DNA of 64,000 nt from Streptomyces jeddahensis (lineage in GTDB: Bacteria; Actinomycetota; Actinomycetes; Streptomycetales; Streptomycetaceae), in assembly GCF_001642995.1 (NCBI RefSeq), contig NZ_LOHS01000111.1:1-64000 (forward strand), read 5' to 3'. Shown in pieces: positions 29,275-38,299 of this stretch (within the stretch, counting starts at the first letter, position 1; every line of letters starts with the position of its first letter). The position numbers and the translations under genes were made by a program. A model generated the notes under the pieces. It did no database searches. It had not been told where the DNA came from and saw nothing but the letters and a program-made list of their open reading frames with translations.

Positions 29275-31509
29275 TCATCTGCCGTTCCTCCCGTTGCCGT
29301 TCCCCCCGTTGTTCCCGCCGTTGGTCGTCCCGCCGAGGAAGTCCGGTGGGAAGGTGATGCCGGGCAGCGGGGTCGCGGTACCGCCGTTGTTCCCGTTGTC
29401 GTCGCGCTTCTTGCCCTTGTCCTTGTCCTTGTCCGTCTTCGGGTCCGGAATGTTGATCAGGTTGAAGTCGGGCGCGGGCTTGCCCACGAGCGCCCCGGTC
29501 ATCATGTCCTTCCAGATAGGACCGGGGACCTGGCCGCCGTAGACCTTGGCGTGGTAGACGCCGCCGATGGTGATTTTGACCATCTGCCGCTTGTGCTGCG
29601 GGTCGCCGACCCAGACGGCGCCCGACATGTTCGGCGTGTAGCCGACGAACCAGGCGGCGTATCGGGAGTCCGTCGTACCGGTCTTGCCCGCGCTCGGACG
29701 GCTGTCCAGGCCGGCCTGCCGGCCCGTACCGTCCTCGACGACGCCCCTCAGTATCGTGTTGATCGTGTCGGCGGTCTTCTCCGACATCGCGCGCGTGCAG
29801 GTCGACTTCGGCACGGCCAGCGGCTTCTCCTCCTCGCCGCCGAGCTTCTGCGTGATCGACTCGATCGCGATCGGCGTGCAGTACGTGCCGCGCGAGGCGA
29901 ACGTCGCGTACGCGTTCGCCATCGTCAGCGGCGACATCTCCTGCGTGCCCAGGGCGATCGACGGGACCTGTGAGATCGTCCCGCCGTCGGCGCGCTCGAC
30001 GCCCATCTTCGTCGCCATCTGCGTCACCGGGCAGATGCCGATGTCGCTGATCAGCTGTACGTAATAGGTGTTGACCGACTTGGCGGTCGCCTCCTTCATG
30101 GCGTACGGGCCCTTCTCGGACTCGTTCTCGTTGGTGAGCTTGGCACCATCGGTGTTCACCCAGGTCTTGCCGTCGCACTGCGCGACCGGGCTCGGATACG
30201 CCATCTCGTACGGCGACGAGTACGACTGCGTCGCCGGCTTGCCGCCCTGGATGGCCGCCGCCGCGACGATCGGCTTGAAGGTCGAACCCGGCTGGTAACC
30301 CGCGCCGCCGCCCATCGCCTTGTCCACGGACAGGTTGATCGCGCTCTCGCTCGTCCCGAAGCCGTACGGCCGGGACTGGCCCATGGCGAGGATCTTGCCG
30401 GAGCCCGGCTCGACGATGGTCGCGGCCGTCGCCACCTCGTCGGACTGCTTCACGTGCTGCTTGATCGACGCCTGCACCGACTTCTGCGCCTGCGGGTCGA
30501 GCGTCGTACGGATCGTGAGGCCGCCCTGGTTCCAGATCTTCGCCCGGTCCTTCTTGGTCTTGCCGAAGACCGGGTCGCTCTTGAAGACCCTCTCCACGTA
30601 GTCGCAGAAGAAGCCGGCGCCCTTGACCGCGGTGATGCAGCCGTTCTTGGGCCTGCTGACGTTCAGTCCGAGCGGCTTCTCCTTGGCCTTCTCGGCCTCC
30701 TCCTGGGAGATGTCGCCCGTGTCGGCCATGCGCTGGAGCACGACGTTGCGCCGCGTCTTGGCCTCGGCCTCGTCGTTGATCGGGTCGTAGCGGCTCGGCG
30801 ACTGGACGATGCCGGCAAGCAGCGCGGCCTCTTCCAGGTTCAGGTCCTTGGCGGACTTGGAGAAGTACCGCCGGGACGCGGCCTCGACGCCGTACGCCTG
30901 CTGCCCGAAGAACGTGATGTTCAGGTAGTTCTCGAGGATGCGTTTCTTCCCCAGCTTCTCCTCGACCTGGATCGCGTACTTCAGTTCGCGGATCTTGCGG
31001 CCGATGGTCTGCTGGGTGGCCTGGGCGACCTTCGTCGGGTCGTCGCCGGCCTCCTCGACGAAGACGTTCTTGACGTACTGCTGGGTCAGCGTGGACGCGC
31101 CCTGGGCCACGCCGCCGCTCTGCGCGTTCTCGTTGAGCGCGCGCAGGATGCCCTTGAGGTCGACCGCGCCGTGCTCGTAGAAGCGGGCGTCCTCGATCGC
31201 GATGATCGCCTTCTGCATGTAGGGCGAGATGTCCTTGAGGTCGACCACCGTACGGTCGCGCGAGTAGACCGTCGCGATCGTGCCGCCCTTGCTGTCCAGG
31301 ATCGTGGTGCGCTGGCTCAGGGGCGGCCGCTTCAGATTCGCCGGGATCTCGTCGAAACCCTCGACCGTTCCCTTGGCCGCGAGTCCGAGCGCGCCCACGG
31401 CGGGCAGCGCGATGCCGGCCAGCACCGCTCCAGCGAGCACACTGACACCGAGGAACTTGGCTGCCTGCTGCGTTGGAGAGAGACCACCGCCCGAGCGCTT
31501 GTTTGCCAT
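29275..31509 (-). CDS. Bifunctional class A penicillin-binding protein
   Basis: The 744-residue protein has a short cytoplasmic start, one membrane helix (about 18-45), a GT51 transglycosylase domain with the catalytic Glu106 (IAIEDARFYEH) and GASTLTQQYVKN, and a transpeptidase domain. The transpeptidase has SxxK in GSTFKP (about 409), SxN in SVN (about 490) and KTGT (about 606). The C-terminal tail is rich in Asn and Gly after a charged Lys/Asp segment, and unlike M. tuberculosis PonA2 I see no clear PASTA domain. It builds and crosslinks peptidoglycan. It is divergent from wblA, the same arrangement as ponA2-whiB4 in M. tuberculosis. Confidence 0.93.
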   Translation of the reverse strand: MANKRSGGGLSPTQQAAKFLGVSVLAGAVLAGIALPAVGALGLAAKGTVEGFDEIPANLKRPPLSQRTTILDSKGGTIATVYSRDRTVVDLKDISPYMQKAIIAIEDARFYEHGAVDLKGILRALNENAQSGGVAQGASTLTQQYVKNVFVEEAGDDPTKVAQATQQTIGRKIRELKYAIQVEEKLGKKRILENYLNITFFGQQAYGVEAASRRYFSKSAKDLNLEEAALLAGIVQSPSRYDPINDEAEAKTRRNVVLQRMADTGDISQEEAEKAKEKPLGLNVSRPKNGCITAVKGAGFFCDYVERVFKSDPVFGKTKKDRAKIWNQGGLTIRTTLDPQAQKSVQASIKQHVKQSDEVATAATIVEPGSGKILAMGQSRPYGFGTSESAINLSVDKAMGGGAGYQPGSTFKPIVAAAAIQGGKPATQSYSSPYEMAYPSPVAQCDGKTWVNTDGAKLTNENESEKGPYAMKEATAKSVNTYYVQLISDIGICPVTQMATKMGVERADGGTISQVPSIALGTQEMSPLTMANAYATFASRGTYCTPIAIESITQKLGGEEEKPLAVPKSTCTRAMSEKTADTINTILRGVVEDGTGRQAGLDSRPSAGKTGTTDSRYAAWFVGYTPNMSGAVWVGDPQHKRQMVKITIGGVYHAKVYGGQVPGPIWKDMMTGALVGKPAPDFNLINIPDPKTDKDKDKGKKRDDNGNNGGTATPLPGITFPPDFLGGTTNGGNNGGNGNGRNGR

Positions 31510-31937
31510 GGAGGAAGCGTACGTTCTGATTCGCCGGACAGCCGTATATCCCTTGGCCTAAGCTGCTCTCGGCTGTCACGGCAGTGTCGGTCATACCTGG
31601 TCGTACAGGGACTTTGGGGATTGCCTCCCACGTGGTTCCCCGTGGTCCCCGGCCGTCCCACCGCAAGTCACGGCACGACGTCCGGTGAGCCCGAATCGTT
31701 ACTGGACGTCAACCTTCTCCTGCGGCTGGGGCGTGTCCGAATCTGCCTTATGTGTCAGTGGTCGTCCGTTGTGCCTCAACTGAACTGCCCCGGTTTGCCG
31801 GGTTCCTTACGCATGTCCCCAGCTCACTCCGTTGGGTGATCTGCCGCGTACGCATAGTCCGTTCGGGCCATTCAAGATTGGGCCCGAAGGGGGTGTTGTG
31901 CTGTGCCCACCTTCCGTAACGTCCTCAACTGGCGGCG
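31510..31937. promoter_or_regulatory. Divergent promoter region of the PBP and wblA genes
   Basis: 428 bp with no gene. An inverted GGGCC/GGGCCC motif cluster at about 31866-31889 precedes wblA. wblA is known to have a long, heavily regulated upstream region in Streptomyces; no specific binding site can be assigned from this sequence alone. Confidence 0.5.
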
Positions 31938-32336
31938 GTGAATATGCCGCTGCCGCCGTGGGGGAGCCTCGATTCGGGAGAGGACGGCGCCGGTATGGGC
32001 TGGGTAACCGACTGGAGTGCGCAGGCGGCCTGCCGCACTACTGATCCGGATGAACTGTTCGTACAAGGAGCAGCGCAGAACAGGGCCAAGGCGGTCTGCA
32101 CCGGGTGTCCGGTGCGCACCGAGTGCCTGGCCGACGCGCTGGACAACCGCGTCGAGTTCGGCGTGTGGGGCGGTATGACCGAGCGGGAGCGCCGTGCGCT
32201 TCTGCGCAGGCGGCCCACCGTCACCTCGTGGCGCAGGCTGCTCGAGACCGCGCGTACGGAATACGAGCGCGGCGCAGGTCTGCTGCCGGTCGACGCCGAC
32301 GAAGAGGTCTACGAGAGCTACGCGGCGGTGGGCTGA
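31938..32336 (+). CDS. wblA: WblA, WhiB-like iron-sulfur developmental regulator
   Basis: The protein contains the exact WblA core WVTDWSAQAACRTTDPDELF. Four Fe-S cysteines are C32, C54, C57 and C63 (counting from the GTG start), followed by GVWGGMTERERRALLRRRP. WblA is a [4Fe-4S] transcription factor that represses antibiotic genes and is needed for sporulation; M. tuberculosis WhiB4 is its counterpart. The start is uncertain: GTG 31938 gives 132 residues, while ATG 31995 (MGWVTDW), with a GGGAGAGGA upstream, gives 113. The location beside the PBP and ArsA-like ATPase genes is the expected one. Confidence 0.95.
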   Translation: MNMPLPPWGSLDSGEDGAGMGWVTDWSAQAACRTTDPDELFVQGAAQNRAKAVCTGCPVRTECLADALDNRVEFGVWGGMTERERRALLRRRPTVTSWRRLLETARTEYERGAGLLPVDADEEVYESYAAVG

Positions 32337-32438
32337 TCGCTCGCCGCTGTCGCGCGGAAAGCCTCTCTTGAGACACCCTCTCTGCAGACAGGGTGACCAA
32401 CGCCTCTGCAGTCACGGTGTTCAGACAGCTCCGGTCGG

Positions 32439-33797
32439 TCAGTCTCCGGCCGCGAGCCGGTCTCCGATGGCCCGAAGTCCTGCGATGTCGTGCACGTCGC
32501 CGGGCAGAGCGGCCACCTCGGTCACGGGAACCTCCGGGTGGAGCGCGGTGAAGCGGTCGCGTGTGCGCTGCTCACGGGAGAGCAGCTGCATCCGCTCGGC
32601 ATGCAGCCTGAGCAGGCCTGCGGTCAGCGTGGTCAGTTGTTCTGCCGGCTGCTCGGCCGACTGGTCGGTTCCGTCGGTTCGGTCCGAGGCGGGGGAGCCT
32701 TCTTCGGGAGTGTCCGAACCTGCAGCGGCTGAGCCGGGATTGTGTGAACCCCCCTGGGATTCAGGGGACTTGGCGGAGTCGGCTGGCGTTTCGGGGGAGT
32801 TACGAACTCCAGCTTTCCCGCCCTCCTGATCCACAATGCGGCTGTCTTCAAGATTTTCTGCTTCAAGCATTTCCGCGGCAGCCAGGGCCCGCTCGGCCGA
32901 CAGCCGGGCCGCTCCGCTGCCGTGCACCCGGTTCAGCACGAGACCGGCCAGCGGCATGTCCTCGGCGGCCAGCCGCTCCACGAAGTACGCCGCCTCGCGC
33001 AGCGCGTCCCGCTCCGGGGCCGCCACCACCAGGAACGCCGTACCCGGCGCCTGCAGCAGCCGGTACGTGGCGTCGGCTCGGGTGCGGAAGCCGCCGAACA
33101 TGGTGTCCATCGCGGCCACGAACGTCTGGACGTCCTGCAGGAGTTGGCCGCCGAGCAGCTTGCCCAGTGCGCCGGTCATCATCGACATGCCGACGTTCAG
33201 GAACTTCATCCCGGCCCGGCCGCCCATCTTCGCCGGCGCCATCAGGACCCGGATCAGCTTGCCGTCCAGGAACGAGCCGAGCCGCTTCGGCGCGTCCAGG
33301 AAGTCCAGCGCGGAGCGCGACGGCGGGGTGTCGACGACGATCAGGTCCCACTGGTCGCGTGAGCGCAGCTGGCCCAGCTTCTCCATCGCCATGTACTCCT
33401 GCGTACCGGCGAAACCGGCCGACAGGGACTGGTAGAAGGGGTTCTCCAGGATCTGGCGGGCCCGGTCGCCGTTCGCGTGCGCCTCGACGATCTCGTCGAA
33501 CGTGCGCTTCATGTCGAGCATCATGGCGTGCAGTTCGCCGCCCGCGGACTCGTCGATGCCCTTGACCCGGCGCGGGGTGTTGTCGAGCGAGTCGATGCCC
33601 ATGGACTGGGCGAGCCTGCGGGCCGGGTCGATGGTCAGCACCACGACCTTCCGGCCGCGCTCGGCGGCGCGCAGGCCCAGGGCGGCGGCCGTGGTCGTCT
33701 TGCCGACGCCGCCCGAGCCGCAGCAGACCACGATGCGGGTCTCCGGGTCGTCGAGCAGGGGGTCGACGTCGAGCGTGCGCACCGCGTCCAGCGTCAT
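32439..33797 (-). CDS. ArsA-like ATPase, second of a pair
   Basis: The 452-residue protein has an ArsA/GET3-type P-loop CCGSGGVGKTTTAAAL (about 25-40), switch region TIDPARRLAQSMGI and VVDTPPSRSALDFLDAP (about 155-171). Around residues 305-385 is a low-complexity insert rich in Ser, Glu, Pro and Asp that divides the conserved C-terminal helix (AERMQLLSREQRTRDRF). Pairs of such ATPases next to wblA/whiB4 are conserved in actinobacteria (Rv3679/Rv3680 type). In M. tuberculosis they have been linked to lipid and glycerol metabolism rather than arsenite export. The start overlaps the stop of the upstream partner by 4 nt (ATGA), so the two are coupled. Confidence 0.92.
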   Translation of the reverse strand: MTLDAVRTLDVDPLLDDPETRIVVCCGSGGVGKTTTAAALGLRAAERGRKVVVLTIDPARRLAQSMGIDSLDNTPRRVKGIDESAGGELHAMMLDMKRTFDEIVEAHANGDRARQILENPFYQSLSAGFAGTQEYMAMEKLGQLRSRDQWDLIVVDTPPSRSALDFLDAPKRLGSFLDGKLIRVLMAPAKMGGRAGMKFLNVGMSMMTGALGKLLGGQLLQDVQTFVAAMDTMFGGFRTRADATYRLLQAPGTAFLVVAAPERDALREAAYFVERLAAEDMPLAGLVLNRVHGSGAARLSAERALAAAEMLEAENLEDSRIVDQEGGKAGVRNSPETPADSAKSPESQGGSHNPGSAAAGSDTPEEGSPASDRTDGTDQSAEQPAEQLTTLTAGLLRLHAERMQLLSREQRTRDRFTALHPEVPVTEVAALPGDVHDIAGLRAIGDRLAAGD

Positions 33798-34771
33798 GAG
33801 ATCCCTTGCTTCCGCAGTTCCGTGGCGAGCTGGTAGAGGCCCGCCAGGTCCATTCCCTCGGCGAGCAGCGGCAGTTCGTGCAGCGGCAGCCCGAGCTCGG
33901 CGAGCACGGCGTGCTGGTCGCGCTCCAGTGCGTACCGCTCGGCGTACTCCTCGGCCTGTTCGAGCAGCGGGTCCACGAGCCGCTCCGCGAGTCCGCCGCG
34001 GCGGGCGCCGCCGAGACCGGCCGACGACAGCGTCTTGGCGAGGGCGGTCCGCGGCACGCTCTGCGCGAGCTCCAGATGGGCCTCGTCGAGTACGGCGGGT
34101 CGCACCATGTTCACGATGACCCGCCCCACCGGCAGCTTCGCGGCACGCAGTTCGCCGATGCCGTCCGCGGTCTCCTGGACGGGCATCTCCTCGAGCAGCG
34201 TCACCAGGTGGACCTCGGTCTCGGGCGACTTGATCACCCGCATGACGGCCTGCGCCTGATTGTGTATGGGGCCGATCTTGGCCAGGCCCGCGACCTCGTC
34301 GTTGACGTTCAGGAAGCGGGTGATGCGGCCGGTCGGCGGCGCGTCCATCACCACGTAGTCGTACACGAAACGGCCGCGCTTGTCCTTGCGGCGGACCGCC
34401 TCGCAGGCCTTGCCGGTGAGGAGCACGTCGCGCAGGCCCGGTGCGATCGTCGTCGCGAAGTCGATGGCGCCGAGCTTCTTGAGGGCGCGGCCTGCACCGC
34501 CCATCTTGTAGAACATCTGGAGGTAGTCCAGCAGTGCCAGCTCGGGGTCGATGGCCAGGGCGTACACCTCCCCGCCCCCGGGAGCCACCGCGATTTTCCG
34601 CTCCTCGTACGGAAGAGCCTCCGTCTCGAAGAGCTGCGCGATGCCCTGCCGGCCCTCGACCTCGACCAACAGAGTGCGCTTTCCCTCAGTCGCGAGGGCG
34701 AGCGCGAGGGCCGCGGCCACCGTGGTCTTGCCGGTACCGCCCTTGCCGCTGACGACCTGGAGCCTGCTCAC
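33794..34771 (-). CDS. ArsA-like ATPase, first of a pair
   Basis: The 325-residue protein starts SRLQVVSGKGGTGKTTVAAA, with a deviant Walker A of the MinD/ArsA type. It then has VEVEGRQGIAQLFE and the switch-II-like VVMDAPPTGRITRFLNV. It lacks the second ATPase half of classic ArsA and so would act as a dimer or with the downstream paralogue. It corresponds to the smaller partner of the Rv3679/Rv3680 pair. It is divergent from the small gene at 34844 with a 72-bp promoter gap. Confidence 0.92.
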   Translation of the reverse strand: MSRLQVVSGKGGTGKTTVAAALALALATEGKRTLLVEVEGRQGIAQLFETEALPYEERKIAVAPGGGEVYALAIDPELALLDYLQMFYKMGGAGRALKKLGAIDFATTIAPGLRDVLLTGKACEAVRRKDKRGRFVYDYVVMDAPPTGRITRFLNVNDEVAGLAKIGPIHNQAQAVMRVIKSPETEVHLVTLLEEMPVQETADGIGELRAAKLPVGRVIVNMVRPAVLDEAHLELAQSVPRTALAKTLSSAGLGGARRGGLAERLVDPLLEQAEEYAERYALERDQHAVLAELGLPLHELPLLAEGMDLAGLYQLATELRKQGIS

Positions 34772-34843
34772 GTCTTCGAGCCTAACCAGTGGCGGACCGG
34801 GCTACGCAGGAGGCCACCGTTCGCAGCGGATACAGTCGGCCAC

Positions 34844-35002
34844 ATGACCAAGTGGGAATACGCGACCGTGCCTCTCCTCGTGCACGCGACGAAGCAGATT
34901 CTGGACACCTGGGGCGAGGACGGGTGGGAGCTCGTCCAGGTCGTGCCCGGGCCGAACCCGGAGCAGCTGGTGGCTTATCTGAAGCGCGAGAAGACCGCAT
35001 GA
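34844..35002 (+). CDS. DUF4177-like small protein
   Basis: The 52-residue protein reads KWEYATVPLLVHATKQILDT, then WGEDGWELVQVVPGPNPEQL. The pattern WEY...WGxxGWELV is the DUF4177 signature of small beta-alpha proteins with no known function. It overlaps the RidA gene by ATGA at 34999-35002, so the two are translationally coupled. A matching small gene sits at this place in other actinomycetes. Confidence 0.9.
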   Translation: MTKWEYATVPLLVHATKQILDTWGEDGWELVQVVPGPNPEQLVAYLKREKTA

Positions 35003-35472
35003 GCGGGGCCGTTGAGGCGCGGATCGCCGAGCTCGGCCTGACACTCCCGGAGGTCGTGCCGCCGCTCGCCGCGTACCAGCCCGCCGTCCGGACCGGCGCC
35101 TACGTCTACACCGCGGGCCAGCTCCCGATGGTGGAGGGCAAGCTTCCGCTCACCGGGAAGGTCGGTGCGGAGGTCACGCCCGAGGAGGCCAGGGATCTCG
35201 CCCGTACGTGCGCGCTGAACGCGTTGGCCGCCGTCAAGTCGGTCGCCGGCGACCTGGACCGGGTCGCGCGGGTCGTGAAGGTGGTCGGCTTCGTCGCCTC
35301 CGCCCCCGACTTCACGGGACAGCCCGCCGTGCTCAACGGCGCGAGCGAGCTCCTCAGCGAGGTCCTCGGCGAGAAGGGCGTGCACGCGCGCAGCGCGGTG
35401 GGTGTCGCGGTGCTGCCGCTGGACGCGCCCGTGGAGGTCGAGATCCAGGTGGAGCTCACGGACGAGGGCTGA
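34999..35472 (+). CDS. RidA-family protein
   Basis: The 157-residue protein belongs to the YjgF/YER057c/UK114 fold: a conserved N-terminal strand AAYQPAVRTGAYVYTAGQLP, then LARTCALNALAAVKSVAGDL, VVKVVGFVASAPDFTGQPAV and the final VGVAVLPLDAPVEVEIQ. The catalytic Arg of true RidA imine deaminases (in the VRTTV-type motif near the end) is not seen; HARSAVGVAVLP is in its place. It may thus be a non-deaminase member. Function is known only at family level. Confidence 0.9.
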   Translation: MSGAVEARIAELGLTLPEVVPPLAAYQPAVRTGAYVYTAGQLPMVEGKLPLTGKVGAEVTPEEARDLARTCALNALAAVKSVAGDLDRVARVVKVVGFVASAPDFTGQPAVLNGASELLSEVLGEKGVHARSAVGVAVLPLDAPVEVEIQVELTDEG

Positions 35473-35563
35473 GATCCGGGCGCCGTGGCGTGTGCCGTCC
35501 AGCGGCGCGGCGCGGCGGATCATGGCCCTCGAACATTCGCCCGCCACGGGTTAGCCTCCGGCC

Positions 35564-36487
35564 ATGGCAACTGGTCAGTGGTACCCACCGGAGTGGCCCG
35601 ACCTCATCCGCGCCCTGGCGAGCGGCGAGCTCACACCGGCGACCCCGCGCCGGGCCGCCACCGTCATGCTGCTGAGGGACGGCGACGGCGGCCCGTGCGT
35701 CCATATGCTGCGCAGGCGCGCCTCCATGGCCTTCGCCGGAGGCGCGTACGCATATCCGGGCGGCGGTGTGGACCCGCGCGACGACGACCGCCTGGTCCGC
35801 TGGGCGGGCCCCACGCGCGCGGAGTGGGCCGCACGCCTCGCCGTGGACGAGGCGTCCGCGCAGGCCATCGTGTGCGCGGCGGTGCGGGAGACGTACGAGG
35901 AGGCGGGCGTTCTGCTCGCCGGGCCGACCGCGGACACCGTCGTGGGCGACATCACAGGCGAGGACTGGGAGGCCGACCGCGTGGCGCTGATCGACCGCGA
36001 CCTGTCCTTCGCGGAGTTCCTGGACCGCCGCAGTCTGGTCCTGCGCTCCGACCTGCTCGGGGCCTGGGGCCGCTGGATCACACCTGAGTTCGAACCGCGC
36101 CGCTACGACACGTGGTTCTTCGTGGCCGCGCTCCCCGAGGGCCAGCGCACCCTCCGCACCTCGCTGGAGGCCGACCGCACGGTCTGGATCCGCCCCGCCG
36201 AGGCGGCCGCCCGCTACGACGCCGGCGAGCTGCTGATGATGCCGCCGACCATCGCGATGCTGCGCCGGCTCGCCGCGTACGACTCGGCGGCCGAGGCCCT
36301 GGCCGCAGCGCCCTCCTGCGACATGACCCCGGTCCTGGCCGAGGCCCGTCTGGAGGATGGCAGGGTGGTTCTGGCCTGGCCGGGGCACGACGAGTTCACC
36401 AAGACCATTGGAATCGAGGGGGCGGCGCGAAGCGCCCCGGATGGGGCGGTGGCGGGAGACGGGTGGGACCGGGGGCCCGCCACATGA
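35564..36487 (+). CDS. Nudix hydrolase (RNUDIX-like, split box)
   Basis: The 307-residue protein starts at an ATG directly before TGQWYPPEWPDLIRALASGE. Its Nudix region begins with GAYAYPGGGVDPRDDD, but about 35 residues separate this from the metal-binding half AAVRETYEEAGVLLAG (residues about 105-120). This long insert is normal for the NUDT19-like branch. The C terminus is helical. It probably hydrolyses a nucleotide-diphosphate-type or CoA substrate. Its stop overlaps the start of the MBL-fold gene (36484). Confidence 0.88.
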   Translation: MATGQWYPPEWPDLIRALASGELTPATPRRAATVMLLRDGDGGPCVHMLRRRASMAFAGGAYAYPGGGVDPRDDDRLVRWAGPTRAEWAARLAVDEASAQAIVCAAVRETYEEAGVLLAGPTADTVVGDITGEDWEADRVALIDRDLSFAEFLDRRSLVLRSDLLGAWGRWITPEFEPRRYDTWFFVAALPEGQRTLRTSLEADRTVWIRPAEAAARYDAGELLMMPPTIAMLRRLAAYDSAAEALAAAPSCDMTPVLAEARLEDGRVVLAWPGHDEFTKTIGIEGAARSAPDGAVAGDGWDRGPAT

Positions 36488-37314
36488 CCGACGCCACCGC
36501 CCTCCCGGGCCAGCCTCGCGGCGGGGTCCTCTCCGGCCCCGCGACCGAGCGTGCCGTCAACGTCCTCGCCCCCAACGCCTCGGCGATGACGCTCGACGGG
36601 ACGAACACCTGGATCGTCTCCGAACCGGACTCCGCGCTCGCCGTGGTCGTCGACCCGGGACCACTGGACGACGGGCACCTGCGCCATGTCATCGACACGG
36701 CCGAGCAGGCCGGCAAGCGCATCGCGCTGACGCTGCTCACCCACGGGCACCCGGACCACGCGGAGGGCGCGGCGCGCTTCGCGGAGCTGACGGGCACGAA
36801 GGTACGCGCCCTCGACCCGGCCCTGCGGCTCGGCGACGAGGGCCTGGCCGCGGGCGACGTGGTGCGCCTCGACGGTCTCGAGCTGCGCGTCGTACCGACC
36901 CCGGGGCACACCGCCGACTCGCTTTGCTTCCATCTGCCGGCCGACCGCGCGGTGCTCACCGGGGACACGATCCTGGGCCGCGGTACGACCGTGGTGGCTC
37001 ACCCGGACGGGCGGCTGGGCGACTATCTGGACTCGCTGCGCCGGCTGCGCTCCCTCACCGTCGACGACGGTGTGCACACGGTGCTGCCCGGCCACGGCCC
37101 TGTGCTCGAGGACGCCCAGGGCGCCGTCGAGTTCTACCTCGCCCACCGCGCACACCGCCTCGCCCAGGTCGAGACGGCCGTCGAGGACGGGCACCGGACG
37201 GCCTCCGAGATCGTGGCCCACGTGTACGCCGACGTGGACCGCTCCCTGTGGCCGGCTGCCGAGCTGTCGGTCAGGGCGCAGCTGGATTATCTGCGGGAGC
37301 ATGGGCTGATCTAG
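36484..37314 (+). CDS. MBL-fold metallohydrolase (LACTB2-like)
   Basis: The 276-residue protein has the metallo-beta-lactamase motif THGHPDHAEG (about 85-94), then the later histidine in TPGHTADSLC (about 141) and aspartate in LTGDTILG, and LPGHGPVL. The C-terminal helical region (RAHRLAQVETAVEDGHRTAS) is typical of the LACTB2 branch, whose human member is a single-strand-specific ribonuclease. In this gene order it matches Rv3677c. It is coupled to the Nudix gene by a 4-nt overlap. Confidence 0.92.
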   Translation: MTDATALPGQPRGGVLSGPATERAVNVLAPNASAMTLDGTNTWIVSEPDSALAVVVDPGPLDDGHLRHVIDTAEQAGKRIALTLLTHGHPDHAEGAARFAELTGTKVRALDPALRLGDEGLAAGDVVRLDGLELRVVPTPGHTADSLCFHLPADRAVLTGDTILGRGTTVVAHPDGRLGDYLDSLRRLRSLTVDDGVHTVLPGHGPVLEDAQGAVEFYLAHRAHRLAQVETAVEDGHRTASEIVAHVYADVDRSLWPAAELSVRAQLDYLREHGLI

Positions 37315-37353
37315 GGGGCCGCGGGGACGTCGGTCGATCTGGCGCCGCCAAGC

Positions 37354-37393
37354 ACGACGGGGTTCCGCCCAGCCCTGGGCGGAACCCCGTCGT
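37354..37393. terminator. Bidirectional terminator between MBL-fold and crp genes
   Basis: A perfect 17-bp stem (37354-37370 with 37377-37393), 6-nt loop, between convergent genes. Confidence 0.9.
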
Positions 37394-37418
37394 CGTAACG
37401 TCGAGAGACGACCGCGCG

Positions 37419-38093
37419 TCAGCGCGACCGCTTGGCGAGCCGCTCCACGTCCAGCAGGATCACGGCGCGGGCCTCCAGGCGGAGCCAGCCGCGGCCCGCG
37501 AAGTCCGCGAGGGCCTTGTTGACCGTCTCGCGCGAGGCGCCGACCAGCTGGGCGAGCTCCTCCTGCGTCAGGTCGTGCACGACGTGGATGCCCTCCTCGG
37601 ACTGCACGCCGAAGCGGCGCGACAGGTCCAGGAGCGCACGGGCGACACGGCCTGGGACGTCGGAGAAGACCAGGTCGGACATCTGGTCGTTGGTCTTGCG
37701 CAGGCGCCGGGCGACGGCCCGCAGCAGGGCGGCGGCCACCTCGGGGCGTGCGTTCAGCCACGGCTGGAGGTCGCCGTGGCCGAGGCCGAGGAGCTTGACC
37801 TCGGTGAGGGCGGTGGCGGTCGCCGTACGCGGGCCCGGGTCGAACAGCGACAGCTCGCCGATGAGCTCGCCGGGGCCCAGGACGGCCAGCATGTTCTCGC
37901 GGCCGTCGGGGGACGTGCGGTGGAGCTTGACCTTGCCTTCCATGACCACGTACAGGCGGTCACCCGGGTCGCCCTCGTGGAACAGCGAGTCACTGCGGGC
38001 GAGGGTCACCTCACTCATGGAGGCGCGGAGCTCCGCGGCCTGCTCGTCATCGAGCGCCGCGAAGAGCGGGGCGCGCCGCAGAACGTCGTCCAC
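37419..38093 (-). CDS. crp: Crp/Fnr-family cAMP receptor protein
   Basis: The 224-residue protein from GTG 38093 (AGGAGA upstream) starts VDDVLRRAPLFAALDDEQAA. It has a cyclic-nucleotide-binding beta-roll with GPGELIGELSLFDPGPRTAT holding the phosphate-binding GELS and Arg, a dimer helix, and a helix-turn-helix (TQEELAQLVGASRETVNKAL) reading CRP-type DNA sites. It is nearly the sequence I know for S. coelicolor Crp, which controls germination and antibiotic production. An upstream in-frame ATG (38162) would add 23 residues with no family similarity. Confidence 0.97.
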   Translation of the reverse strand: MDDVLRRAPLFAALDDEQAAELRASMSEVTLARSDSLFHEGDPGDRLYVVMEGKVKLHRTSPDGRENMLAVLGPGELIGELSLFDPGPRTATATALTEVKLLGLGHGDLQPWLNARPEVAAALLRAVARRLRKTNDQMSDLVFSDVPGRVARALLDLSRRFGVQSEEGIHVVHDLTQEELAQLVGASRETVNKALADFAGRGWLRLEARAVILLDVERLAKRSR

Positions 38094-38299
38094 GAGTTCT
38101 CTCCTTGTCGACCTGCTCAGGGGATCTTGCTCCCCCGCGTACCAGGGGACCGTGCTCCCCATTTTGCCGGACGGTCCAAACAGTGTGATCAGTCACAAGT
38201 TTGCCGCACCGGCGTCGCAAGCTGTGCGGGAGGGGGCCAATCGGGGGCCGATCCGATGGGTCTGGGGCGGATGTCAGTTGCTGGCTTTAGGCTGGTCGG